Part shown: in pieces, positions 13,601 to 24,194 of the stretch
Layout of the letters: each line of letters begins with the position of its first letter
Numbering within the stretch: the stretch's first letter is position 1
Source: Verpa conica
Lineage: Eukaryota; Ascomycota; Pezizomycetes; Pezizales; Morchellaceae
NCBI GenBank assembly: GCA_033030425.1
Contig: JAUFSD010000005.1
Location: 1,291,001-1,355,000 of the forward strand
Length of the DNA: 64,000 nt
Direction of reading: 5' to 3'
The notes under the pieces: model-generated
Told to the model about the DNA's origin: nothing
The model's input: only the letters and a program-made list of their open reading frames with translations
The model's database searches: none
Translations under genes and position numbers: made by a program

Positions 13601-14819
13601 CGGATGAGCTGCAATAACCCAGAACCTATCGTTCTCCCTTTTGAATGACTGGACAGATGTCCTTTTATTCAAGTCCCACACACGGATAGTTTTGTCTTCT
13701 CCGACAGATAGGATCAAATCCTGGTGAGGGTGGAAAAGACACGCCGAAGAGTTCTGGAAGTGCCCCCTGCAAGTGTCTACTTCCCAAGCCTTGGTTTCTA
13801 CAATAGAAGCCGTTTAGCTTCCCGGAATTAAATTCACCGACTGTTGCCAAATCACTCACCACTCATCCTCCAAAGCTTAACGTTTCTATCATCACCTGCA
13901 GAAATAATCAGGGGTAACGTAGGATGGAAAGAGACCCAGTTAACACCCCGGTCGTGACCCTCCAAAACGAATTTTACTACTGCGTCGGTATTACCAAACA
14001 TATCAGCTTGGTTATTGTTTGCACGAGCCATTTGATCTTCAAAAGTCATTGAAGTTGGGGCTGAATGCTTCTTTCGTAGGCCTGAAATATCCCACACCCG
14101 GACACTCTGATCCAAAGAAGCACTGACAACCAGGTCCTCTTTGGGGTGGAACTGGGCGCACATAGTGTAGTGGTTGTGACCGGTCATCGTACAGACTGTT
14201 TAGAACAAAAAAAAAATATTAATATTGAAAATTGGCACAATCCCGGTTTCATTTTTTAAAAAAAGGTGGAGTTTCGTACTCAATGATCGATTCTGCCAAT
14301 TCCATATACGAATAGTTTGATCGTCCGATGAAGACAAAATCCATGGTAGCTCGTGATGGAAAAACACTGTCCGCACGTAATCCAAATGGCCATTCAAGGT
14401 GAAGAGGCAGCGGCGGGTCTGGTATGACCAAACCTTAATTTTGTAATCATCACCCCCGGAAACAAATAGCGGTTGAGTACGGTGAAAATCGATTCCTCGA
14501 ACTGGACCATCATGCTCCTCGAACCGGTCTATCAGAGTTCCCATACGGTAATCCCATAGCTGGATGGTCGAGGTGTGAAGTGAGACAAGAATCCATGGTC
14601 TAGCAATTTAGCAGAGATTAACAACCTTCTTCCATGGCATCATAGTAGAGATGAGGATTGAAGCTTATGTGGTATATGAGAAGGAATGAGCTACCGTTTA
14701 GGATGAAAAGCGATGCCCTTAGCTCGAGATGATTTGGACTCGAACTATTTACATATTCAGCGATTGTGGGTCTTTCGATAAAGAGTTCAAAGCGGGGGAG
14801 GTCTCACCTTGGTAAGCAT
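10652..14819 (-). CDS. COP1: Coatomer subunit alpha (alpha-COP)
   Basis: The large scaffold subunit of the COPI vesicle coat, acting in Golgi-to-ER retrieval. The first coding exon is only 12 nt (14819-14808, residues MLTK). It is followed by a GTGAGA intron and an exon encoding [17 protein letters not shown], then [18 protein letters not shown], which is nearly invariant in alpha-COP. WD40 repeats follow ([60 protein letters not shown]), then a second propeller ([18 protein letters not shown]), a helical coatomer region, and the C-terminal domain with an acidic linker around [19 protein letters not shown]. The last exon ends ASGLRLMAQ with TAG at 10654-10652. I saw at least seven introns. 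The length (about 1,200 residues) is normal and no domain is missing. The yeast name is RET1/COP1. It is presumably expressed constitutively; the 5' flank is listed separately. Confidence 0.96.
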
Positions 14820-15766
14820 GGACTGCATCGTGAATTGAGATGCGGGGGTCCAGGACTAGAGATTAGAAAGGGGGTTGGAGGAAGTCCAGAACAGGAGAAA
14901 GGGACAAGCCGCGCAGAGTGGGAGATAGTGTGCTCGTGCTGCGGGGGGTCCGAGGAAGGATGGAGATGAAGAAGGAGAGGGGCAGAAAAACGGTAGAGGG
15001 GGGGAGCGGGAGCGGCTAGGGCGGGGACGGCGGAGGAGGGAAGGAGGTTCAAGAGATGCGGGGACCGAGGCAATTTTGAGATGGGCGGCGGAATAATTTG
15101 GCTGGCGCTTTTGGGGAGTTCTCTGATTCTCAATTCGCAAGAGTTGTCCTGAACTATGCCCAGGGTGTTCTCAGACCTGCGCCTAGGTGATTGTAACGGT
15201 TGTAGTCTTGGTCACTCACCGATCGACAGCCTTTACCCTATCGGGTGCGGAGGCTCAACGGTATGAGGCTCAAGCTGTCAGACACAGCCACTGATGTCGT
15301 AACCCTAATCTCACTACTAGAAGATACAATATTAACAACTGGTTTGAGTGCTCTAATAATGGGCCTAAATTAGCCCTGTAGTTCTGAGATATGAGAAATG
15401 GCTGTGGTGTAGGTCATCATAACTCTAGCTCAGACATAGCGGTCTCAGACTTAACAAGGGCCACACTAGCTAGTGATCAGCCCATTATAAATAGTTACAC
15501 CTAGAGTTTTACCCACTTATTTTCTTTATCGAGACTACAACTATTCAGCGCCTACTAACCTCCCTCCTCAGCGATGTCCGTTTCATTTGAAATGTTTTTA
15601 TACGATAATCAGGCGCTTTTGGCAGTAGTTTGTATATTACTGCATGTTTTCGAATTTATTGTGAGTTATTCATCCCTTAAGTTATATTCGCCTACAGCTG
15701 ATACAGAGATACGTGTAGAATATAGTAGCCAAGATCGGAGCCCTCGTTAGCTCTAAATACAGGAAA
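14820..15766. other. Intergenic region upstream of the coatomer gene
   Basis: It contains the coatomer alpha promoter and 5' UTR, including a purine-rich tract at about 14840-15075 (GGGGAGG-type sequence on the plus strand). Frames of 60-110 codons inside that tract are low-complexity and overlap on both strands, so I do not call them. At 15574 a plus-strand ATG opens 29 codons that run into GTGAGT at 15661. I could not join this to the frame at 15767 without a stop. Confidence 0.5.
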
Positions 15767-16177
15767 ATGAACAATAAAACCAGGCTCAATACCCACCGCC
15801 TGAGGGCCATTATTAGAAATTCGCCTTTTGTTCACGACCTAGATATTACTATAAAGTTTCCAGAATGGCTAGAGACGAATGAAGGGCTAAAGGGAATATA
15901 CAAACGGAGGGGGGACAGAGCTTTCAGTCATACCAGTGAATGCAGAAGAGACGGGCTGGAAGAGACGTTGAGTATGTTGGGCGTTGGGGTAATTGAACCT
16001 GGATATGAATTTATTCATCCTTCTGATGAAGAGCTAAGTGATAAATATTCTCAGGGGGAGAAAATGGCATGTTGTGCTATGACGGACGATGCTATACGTT
16101 CCGACTGTATTTGTCAAGAAGCAGTGGACCTTGGATTGGACGGATATGATATAGTTTGTTCCCTTTGTAACCCTTGA
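15767..16177 (+). CDS. Small hypothetical protein, 136 residues
   Basis: An uninterrupted frame from ATG to TGA. The product is basic at the N-terminus (MNNKTRLNTHRLRAIIRN) and acidic further on. It ends in a Cys-rich segment: CC at about residues 101-102, then C-x-C (SDCICQE) and C-x2-C (CSLCNP) at the C-terminus. The spacing loosely resembles a small metal-binding or disulphide module, but it matches no family I know. There is no signal peptide or membrane segment. The sequence could be the last exon of a longer gene, although the nearest upstream open stretch (15574-15660) does not splice in frame. It converges on the Asn-repeat gene downstream. It may be lineage-specific. Confidence 0.4.
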   Translation: MNNKTRLNTHRLRAIIRNSPFVHDLDITIKFPEWLETNEGLKGIYKRRGDRAFSHTSECRRDGLEETLSMLGVGVIEPGYEFIHPSDEELSDKYSQGEKMACCAMTDDAIRSDCICQEAVDLGLDGYDIVCSLCNP

Positions 16178-16438
16178 TGAGAGGTTGATAATTGGTTGAA
16201 TGAATATTTATACACGATTTGGGAATGGCTTAGTATTGTACAGGCCACATTAGTCAATCATTAGATGTAATTATAGAGATGGTTCAATAATTTGTTGCAC
16301 TTTCTTGACCTTTTACTTTATACATAAGCTCTACTTAAGGTCGATTTATATATAGTTGACTTAATAAAGACTATAAACCGAGTAGCCCAGTGCACTTGTT
16401 ACATGTACATGTACCCACTTAAACCTCTGCCGGTAGCC

Positions 16439-18087
16439 CTACGCCAACACTACAACCATCGCAATCGCAACGACAATCCCACACAATTTAGCCTCGTAGC
16501 GAGCACCAGCAGCCTTGACAGTTACCTGCTCACGTTTGTTTATGAGGGGATCATGCTCTTCCTCCATCTCCATCTCATCAAAGTCCACATCCGCAGTAAC
16601 ATTTGGAATCGCCTTATCGATCCCAGAATCTCTACCAGCTATTCTTGGACTCGCACCACTGATATTTTCATTCGTGTTCGTATTATAGTTGGTGTTTGTA
16701 TTATAGTTGGTGTTTGTATTAGTGTTGGTGTTAGTGTTAGCGTTGTTGGTGCTCGGGTTCGGAGTTTTGTCTGGACTGAAGCCACTGCCTGGAGAGGCAC
16801 TTAGAACACCCGTAGGACCGCCTTCAGAGGGGTTTGCGGCAATCGGGGTAATTACACCTCCGTGGCTATTACTATTGGTGTTTTGGTTGATGTTCGTGTT
16901 TTGATTAACGTTCGTGTTCGTATTGGAATTGATGTTCGAGCCCGGGCCCGGGGTTTTGTCTGGGCCATGGTCACCACCTGGAGTGGTAGGTTGGCCTGTG
17001 GGTCTATCTTCGGGAGCGGTAGGTCGATTGCTAGGGGTAACTAGAACTCCACCACCATTGCCGTTATTATTGCTATTGGTGTTTTCGTTTACATTCGTGT
17101 TTTCATTAATGTTCGTGTTTGTATTGTCGTTGGTATTCGGGTTGGGGGCATCGTCTGGCCTAGGGTCACCAGCCGGAGGGACATGCGGAGCACCTGTGGG
17201 GATACCCTCGGGAGGATTGGGAACATCTGGACCTCCGCTTCTGTTCGTGTTATGGTTTACGTTTGTGTTTTGGTTGTTGTTGATGTTGGTATTAACGTTA
17301 GTGTTCTGATTGCTATTGCTGTTTCCATTTCCATTTCCTGGAGGCCTGGGCAGTACTGGGGATGGGGTAGGCCTTTCAACAGGCCTATCAGGTAAAACAG
17401 GTCGGTCCGGGAAAATTGGGTTCGGATGGTTTGGAAGAATGAATGGATGGCGATCATCCTCAGGAAATCTATGAAGGTTTATGAGACTTGTAGTTCATGC
17501 CTACTATTTAGAAAAACTTACACTACACCCCTGTTTGTACAGGCAGCATTGTATCTGTTCGGATCTGGTTGGTAGCCTGTCCGATTTATGATATTAGTTA
17601 TTCCATTAAGCCAAAATATACAGGGTACTGGTATGGGTTTAACTTACAATAGTTATCTTCACCAATCCCGAAGAAGCGATCAATACCTACACATATTACT
17701 GGTAAATATAATATCAAGATAGTGAGAGGCTCTAGATGGGCAATGGGGTCTTACAGTTTCCAATTGCTCCTACACCGTTTTGACAACGAATGATATACGG
17801 TGATCTGAGATTACCACCATAGCAGTAATTTCCGTTTGCAACAGGACACGCGTAACTTATGATATTATATTTTGTTAGTTTCTTACTAGATATATATGCA
17901 TCAACGAACAAAGTACTTACGTTACAGGCTGAGTAGGAGGTCTTGGAAACGGAGGTAAAGGGCTAATCGGGAGTGTGACAGGAGGCCTTGGAGGCTGGAT
18001 TTGCGGTTCACCAGTAGGAGGTCTACCTGGACCTTGGGCAAGCCCGAGGGCGGAGAGGGCAAGGAGCTCAAAAATTGGTATGAACAT
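16439..18087 (-). CDS. Secreted Cys-rich protein with Asn-repeat stalk and GPI-like tail
   Basis: Rebuilt from five exons with matching phases, giving about 463 residues. Exon 1 (ATG 18087-18085) encodes a signal peptide (MFIPIFELLALSALGLAQG) and a Pro-rich stretch ending PPTQPVT before GTAAGT. Exons 2-4 encode a compact Cys module of six Cys (YACPVANGNYCYGG, IIRCQNGVGAIGNC, EDNYCYQPDPNRYNAAC). Exon 5 begins FPEDDRHPF and holds four Asn-rich blocks of alternating N-x residues (NQNTNVNTNINNNQ, then NENTNVNENTNS, and so on) separated by three Pro/Gly linkers of about 35-40 residues. The end is an acidic segment and AKLCGIVVAIAMVVVLA, a hydrophobic tail suited to GPI anchoring. The role is unknown; a wall-anchored surface protein is inferred. 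The Cys module resembles small secreted Cys proteins of ascomycetes, but I cannot name a family. Confidence 0.75.
16660..17345 (-). repeat. Intragenic repeat encoding alternating Asn blocks
   Basis: On the minus strand AAC/AAT codons alternate with Thr, Val, Ile, Tyr, Glu or Gln codons in four blocks (about 17340-17240, 17150-17055, 16950-16865 and 16755-16660). The linkers between them share a PDKTPNP/PDDAPNP-like ending. The overall period is about 60-70 codons. The block nearest the C-terminus is the most regular (NTNTNTNTNYNTNTNYNTN) and includes a direct nucleotide repeat, so copy number probably varies between strains. Confidence 0.8.
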
Positions 18088-19060
18088 TGCGAAGATGTTT
18101 TTTTATCGAGTGATATCCCAGAACTCGCGAATAATGAAGACACCTAATTGAAATGGTTTTATATTTATAGGTAGAAAAAACCGCCAAGAATGATGCTTTC
18201 CCCCCCTCATTCATAGTTACTTAAATACAGTATGCGTGAGATATTATTGATTCTATCGAAAGTTTTCAGCCATTTTGGTATGGAGGAGCGGGGTCACTCT
18301 TCATAGACCTTTCTATTTCTAGGTGTTTTTAGAAAGGTCTACTTCAGAGGTATACATGTACTGTTGTCAGTTAGCCAAAACATTAATCAATAAATGATGT
18401 CACTGCTCGAGTATCCCCCGAGGCCCGGTTGCCGGGGTATCACGATTCAGTATCATAAGAATTATGTCTACATTTACCTCCATGTTGTAATTGAGGTGGT
18501 ATATCTGGGTGGTGATAGCTAAGATGTATGAGCTGTGGGATTCAGTTTTCACCAGCTTCTCGTGCCAATGAGATTCTAACAGGTCATGGGAAATCACTCG
18601 TCAACGGATTAAATGAATTAATCATAAATACATGGAGTCATCAACGTATTCTTGAATGTCTAGGGTACATGTATCTCCCTTCCAAATAGAAAGAAGAGGT
18701 AAATGCGGTAATCGGGATCTCTTTGTAGTTCCATCTCTCTCGATGTGATTAAGGACTCGGCATCTACACTACACCCAACTCGGCTGTCATCCCGGCCACG
18801 ATTCCTCTATCCATTTTTATTCTTCGACCGGAGGCCAAATTAACTCATCGGATTCACGATTAACGGACACTTCCTCGATTCCTCGGACTTCCATCTCCTA
18901 GATCCACAAACGAACTGCATACCATCTCATTCGTAATATCCTCATACTCGATTCTTAGAATCCTACTTATCCTGAATCTCTTCACCCGGAGCCATCCACT
19001 ACTTCTTTCTAGGTCTCCTAAGCCTTTGAATCCCTGTTGGTATCTCTATTCCCAATAACT
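18088..19060. other. Divergent intergenic region
   Basis: It lies between the start of the Asn-repeat gene (minus) and the start of the ankyrin gene (plus), so it should carry both promoters. The half near 19060 is pyrimidine-rich (repeated CATC, TCCTC and TCGATTC), typical of a fungal 5' UTR. No further gene is seen. Confidence 0.5.
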
Positions 19061-19657
19061 ATGGAGACGCTATTCTTCTGGGCAGTATGCAGAGGCAAGA
19101 AACGGCATGTGCTAGCGACAAGGCTCCTCCTAAGAAGCGGCATGAACATCAATCACATTGACATATCAGGTCAAACAGCACTCCACAAAGCGGCATACCA
19201 CGGCAACATAGAGATGGTTGAATTACTACTATATAGAGGAGCTGACGTCAATGCCCTTACTACAAAAACACGGCAGACACCACTCCATATGGCGGTAGCG
19301 GGACGTCTTGAGCCAGCTCTGCTGGGTAATGTAGAGCTAGACGATAAACAGGAGGACCAAGAGGAGGGGGATAGGGCTGTTCAGATACTTTTGGAGAAGG
19401 GGGCTAATATCAATGCTCAGGATTTTCGTGGGCGTACTGTGCTCCATGAAGCGGTGTGGAATGGATATAGACCGATTGTGAAATTGCTTTTGGGTAAAGG
19501 AGCAAGCACTGATCTGGAGGACAGGGATGGTAATACTGCACTTTCTATCGCTGTGAATGGGACCCACAGATCGTTGAAAGGGATCTTGATCGACGCTACA
19601 CCTGGCGCAACTGAACAGTCAACAAAAAGGCTGCGGAAACCAATGCCATACCGGTGA
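19061..19657 (+). CDS. Small ankyrin-repeat protein
   Basis: A single-exon frame of 198 residues from ATG 19061. Ankyrin repeats are clear: one with TALHKAAYHGNIEMVELLL, a second with TPLHMAVAGRLEPAL, a third with TVLHEAVWNGYRPIVKLLL and a partial fourth with TALSIAVNG. An acidic insertion (VELDDKQEDQEEGDRA) interrupts the second repeat. There is no signal peptide, membrane span or catalytic domain. The open frame extends a little upstream of ATG without an alternative ATG. Ankyrin repeats mediate protein-protein contacts, and the partner cannot be inferred. Short stand-alone ankyrin genes are common in filamentous fungi, so this may be a complete small gene or a remnant of a larger NACHT-ankyrin protein; no NACHT sequence is nearby. 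Confidence 0.75.
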   Translation: METLFFWAVCRGKKRHVLATRLLLRSGMNINHIDISGQTALHKAAYHGNIEMVELLLYRGADVNALTTKTRQTPLHMAVAGRLEPALLGNVELDDKQEDQEEGDRAVQILLEKGANINAQDFRGRTVLHEAVWNGYRPIVKLLLGKGASTDLEDRDGNTALSIAVNGTHRSLKGILIDATPGATEQSTKRLRKPMPYR

Positions 19658-20602
19658 GCTGTGTGGCAGCACTTGCTGATTTGGTTGGATTGAAAGAATT
19701 GGGTGCCAATCATGAAATTTGGTTTTTATTCATAAAACCCTTGGGCTGGCGATTGGGATGAAGGTCTGTTTCTAATGGTTATTTATTGTGGAGTAACGGA
19801 GTTTCTGGAATACCCTAGAATTAACTAGTAGCTCTTTATTCTTATTGTGACTGTAATTTGTAAAGTTTGGACTTTTGAATCAGTCATGAATTCCTCGTCG
19901 GCGATTATGATTACATATAATTCTGTTTTAACCTGGTTCAAATGTGCATGTGTTATTTACTATCTACGAGTCCTAAACTTCTATATCAATCTAAAAACGC
20001 ATCAAACATCCTAGTAGATGTTGCCCCAATACAACGGGGGTTATTTACGATAAATATTTTTACAACAAGGCGTAAAAAATCCATGTAAACTAACACCCTC
20101 CTCCCCTCTGGAAGTTCTACACTTTCGGGCCGGCTCATGAAAAAGTAAGCCCTCATACAATTCTGGGTGGGTTCTCTATGTGGCAGAGGGTCTATGAGTA
20201 CAAGGCCACATTAGATAATATGGTGCTAGTACTGATTCTTTTAGAATTCTTTTATTACTATTTCCCTTGCTAGTGATAAAGCCTGGACGACAAATAAAGT
20301 TCTGGCACTCAACATTATAGAAATCGAAAAGAAATAAAAACTAAAGGTTCTCTTTGATCTCCCGATAAACAAATTATCGCAAACTGAACGTACTAAAGAG
20401 ACTATTTGAAGGGATAATATGCCAACTAGGCACTTTGGCCATAATAACTAAAGATTAATGGATACGGAAGAGTAAAGCGAGTTCCCACTTGCCCAAAACA
20501 CCAATACCTAATATACAGCATCCCAAAAGATCCCAAAAGATTACCCCAATAGTTTTTATTCCTAAAAGAACCAACACTAGTCCCTACCCAACTAAAGTTC
20601 AG
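19658..20602. other. Convergent 3' intergenic region
   Basis: It separates the 3' ends of the ankyrin gene (plus) and the FHA-BRCT gene (minus). It is AT-rich. A short direct repeat of ATCCCAAAAG occurs twice in tandem near 20520. No coding sequence is supported. Confidence 0.5.
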
Positions 20603-23600
20603 CTATTTCCCCTTCCTCCCTCTTCCCACCTTCTGCGATGCCTCTACCTCAGGTATAGAAATCCTAAACTCCTCCCCTACATCCAGCTTTCCCCTAAGAA
20701 CACTAATAGCCACAATTCCAGTTCCGTACACTGCCCAGCCTGCCTTCTCGAGAGACGTCGCATCACTATCGCCCTTTTCAGTGCCGAGAATGAGTGTCTG
20801 CTCTGCTTTGCTATCATCTTCTTTTTTACACTTAGGGCATCTTTTCGTGATTGTCCCTGCGCCGGCTGCTTTTAGCATTTCGACGAGGGACTCTTCTTGC
20901 TTCGAGGCTTTGAGTTGGGAGAGAAGTGATGAAGTGATATAGACATTGTGGTCTTTGAGGATGCAATTGAGGCCTTTGCGGCCGCGGGTGATGGCGGCAG
21001 TCAGCGAGAATGACCAGGCCTTTTCGTGTGTGGGGTCGTAGGGGATATATTGGTCTGGGTCTGTAGAGTCTATTAGAAAACTTTCATGTTGGAAGTCAAG
21101 AATGATACATACCTAGGAAGTAGCCAATTTCTTTACTATCGATAAGCCATTGGTCCTCAACTACGTATTTACCCAGCGCAACCCCGACAGTTAATTTCGG
21201 TGTCCTTTTTAACTCGCCGGGTCCTACAACGAGGAAATTGACCCCAGGAGCGCTGACATTCTGCATCTTCTTTCCACCATTGGCCCGAAGGAATTTCTCA
21301 ATATCCTGTCTTAAGTTAGAAATAGATAGTAGAACCCTAGTATATATGTAAACAAACCTTCCTCTCATCAAGCCCGCTGTTACTGAATACAATCTTCGGT
21401 GTGTCACCCTCATATCTATCCTTCGTCCTTGTACTTCTTCCATGAGCCTCATTGACTTCATCTTCTGAATCTCCTTCTGTTTCTAGCGGCTGCGAGTCTG
21501 TCTTCTTTTTCCTTGTAGTAGACTTCCTCGCTTGTGGTGTAGCCTTCTTCGCTGCCTTAGGCGTCTTAGCCTCTGCCTGGTCTAACGTTTGCGTCTGCGT
21601 TTGCGTGATCTGGATTGTATACTGCGTATCACCGAGTACCTTCCCACTGCTCTCTGGTGGCGGGGGCGTCACATCTTTCTTCTTCCCTCTCTTCGTAGCT
21701 GGTGCTTTCTTCACTGGTGTTGTCTTCGCACGTTTTTGTTTCGGCTGTCCAGCGACCTGGATTGTTGATTCTACTGTCCCTTCTCGTGTGGTTGGCCGGG
21801 AAATATTTTCACCTTCCTCATCTATGTCCCCTGATCTTCGTCGTTTCCGTGTAGGCTGAGTTGAATTAGTCCCTAGAGAAATCTTTGGTATTTCTTCGGG
21901 AGCTTCTTCTGGAGCGGTACTGAAAACGTTTTCAGGGGCATCAGAGAGCTTCTTAGACCCTCTTCTACCTCTAACAGGTTTTGCTGTAGATGCAAATTCG
22001 GCCGCTTTCTTCTTAGCATCTGACTCTTCATTCCTTTCAGCGGCCTTTTCAGCCTTCTTAGTAGGGATAGCCTTCTTTCCTCGTACACCCCGCTTCGTTT
22101 TCACTATATCATCTTCAGCTGTAGCGGCAGTACTAGGTAAGCTGTGTACTGTCCTCCTCCCTCTTTGAGTTCTAGGAGGTGGTGCGGCCTCATCCTCGTC
22201 ATCGGCAGTCTCCATAGCGGCATCCTTTCTTTCTTCACTAGAGGCCGTCCCCTTTCTGTTTCGCGGCAAAATTTCCACTTCTTCTTCCTCGCTTTCATCT
22301 GTGGCATTGATCTCTCGAGTACGTTTAGCCCTCCTCTTTTTCAATGGTGGATTTTGTAAGAGCTCGTCTTCACTATCATTGGCACTGCCTACTGTCTCAT
22401 TTGACGACTTCTTTTCTTTATCCGCAGCTTTCTTCTCCTTGGGTACCGGGGCACCCCTCCTTTTGTTCTTCCCATAAACCTGTTTTGGAGTCGTATCTTT
22501 CTTATGTTCCTCATAAAGAAACCCCTCTGGAACACCATGCTTTTTGATATGATTCTTGGGTGTATTGGCTTCATCAACCAACTTTCCCTCCTCCTCCTCT
22601 TCTTCGATAACAGGTGATGCTACCTCACTTACCACCTCATCCATTGCAGATCCAAAAGACGTAAGCATAGCTGACTCACTAAACCGCCTTGTCATCACCT
22701 CTGTAGAGTTCCGGTTCTCTTTTTCTTCGTCTTCCGTATCATCAAGAGTGATAACATTGTCGATAGCCCCCATAGTCGCTACAGCAGTAGAGTTCCTATT
22801 TTCCTTCTTAGGAGTAGCCCCAAATCCGTCAAACTTTTTTCTCAAAGACTTAGTCTTTCGCCCTGTCTCTTCCTCATCACTCGTACCCGGCCTCTCGTGA
22901 CTACGGCTCCCAAATATAAGTCCACTCTTTAAAGGAGATCTAGCAAATGTAGCCTTGTTCCCTTTTGGTGTTGATTTACCGCCCTGATCAATATCTCCAA
23001 AAGTATCCTCTCTTGGCATGCCCCTTCCCGGCAACGTAACCGTCGCACTATCCGGGTTCATAAATCTACTCTTCACACTCGGAGTCTCATGGACCCTTGG
23101 CTCTTCCGTAACTATCTCTGGAATTGCAGGGGTCGACTGCACCATATCGCTCTCCCCCCGTTTCAACGATTCTTGAGGATAGCTCTGTTCGACCAATACT
23201 TGGGGCTCGTCTACCTCCATAGCGATATCACCTTCACCGTCAATTGTGGGTATTGAAGATGTACCGAGTTTGAAGAACACAGTCTCGCCATTGACAAAGA
23301 TTGCCGCATCAGAGTCTAAGAGCACTAGCATACGTTCCTTTGGAGGTTTTGAGCAAGGCAGGGGCCGTTTAACGGGGCGAGAAGATTTCGGCTTTGTTTC
23401 ACGGGCTAGACGAACATCTTGCTTGTGGTGTAGTGCCTCGATAAATATAGTGCCCGAGCTTTGAATATCTAGGATTCTGGTTGTTAACCGAGAAGTTTGA
23501 TGAGAAAACTAAGTAAAACCTACGAATGCCAACGATTAAATCGGGATTCCCATGGTTTCCATCCTCAAAATCACCAGATGAAAGCTTCAACGTATTGCTC

Positions 23601-23743
23601 CTGGATTCGGAGTCTTTAACGATGTAATAAGATGTTCTATCAACACCTGGTTTTGATTGGAGCTGCTGCCATGCTGTAGTCTCGGAAGAAGCGGAGTTAT
23701 GGAATCGAAGCTGCGGACTAGCTGTAGTGGTATAAGGGTCCAT
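20603..23743 (-). CDS. FHA-BRCT DNA-damage mediator (Mdb1/MDC1-like)
   Basis: A nuclear scaffold predicted to bind phosphorylated histone H2A at DNA breaks. The N-terminal two exons (MDPYTTTASPQLRFHNSASS, SSGTIFIEALHHKQDVRL, LLDSDAAIFVNGETVFFKLG) look like a diverged FHA domain. About 500 disordered residues follow, with many Lys/Glu/Ser tracts and SQ/TQ-like and TP sites. The C-terminal exons encode tandem BRCT repeats: IVFSNSGLDERK, FLRANGGKK, RTPKLTVGVALGKYVV, DQWLIDS, QYIPYDPTHEKAWSFSL, then a second repeat with HNVYITSS and EMLKAAGAG. The segment from RTPK to the second repeat closely parallels the BRCT pair of metazoan MDC1 and fission-yeast Mdb1. There are at least four exons; one junction checked in phase is YFL|DSTDPDQ. 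An ACGCGT box lies 115 bp upstream. The BRCT assignment is strong; FHA is moderate. Confidence 0.82.
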
Positions 23744-24194
23744 TTTTTGATGAGAATTCCCAGCGAAAGAGATTCCTTTCGTGTGTTTGTTAGATAGTTT
23801 GTCGGTACTGCATTGATGGATGAGTGCGTGAGTGAGTATGAGTCTTGTCGGAGGGAGACGCGTAGAGTGGATCAGCTGCTCGTCAAAGAGATTCTAGACC
23901 CCAACCGCGTCTGGTGGATGCACGCGCTCGGATGCAAGCGTCAAGGTCGCGTCATCCATGCAGAAGCCTCAGATCTGCGACATGTTTGATCAGATATCGA
24001 GCTGGGTTATAGTAGTCGGACCGTGAGCTTATTGTTTTATGATCAAAATAAATACATCTAGTAATGGGGTGGGTTGAAGACACCTAACATCACTTGTTTT
24101 ATATCTAGCTATAATAAAAATTCAAATAGCTTCCCTAAACACCTTCAACTCCGGATAACAAATATACCACCCAAATAAGCTATATATCTAACTT
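23744..24194. other. Promoter of the FHA-BRCT gene and 3' flank of the BRAP gene
   Basis: Both neighbours are on the minus strand. The 200 bp next to 23743 are GC-richer and contain CG-rich motifs including one ACGCGT. The part near 24195 is AT-rich and probably the 3' UTR of the BRAP/Etp1-like gene. Confidence 0.5.
23858..23863. promoter_or_regulatory. ACGCGT (MCB-type) box upstream of the Mdb1-like gene
   Basis: A palindromic ACGCGT 115 bp upstream of the Mdb1-like ATG. In yeasts this is the core site of the MBF G1/S transcription factor, which drives replication and repair genes. Function here is inferred from the motif and the gene type. Confidence 0.5.

Noticed and set aside
14804..15140. 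Pro/Ser-rich minus-strand frames upstream of coatomer alpha
   Set aside because: They are two overlapping frames in a purine-rich low-complexity tract with no domain. The conserved alpha-COP start at 14819 overlaps them.
16403..17395. Plus-strand frames rich in Val/Leu over the Asn-repeat gene
   Set aside because: They are the antisense of AAC/AAT-rich codons. The minus strand has a signal peptide, phase-consistent introns and a proper C-terminus.
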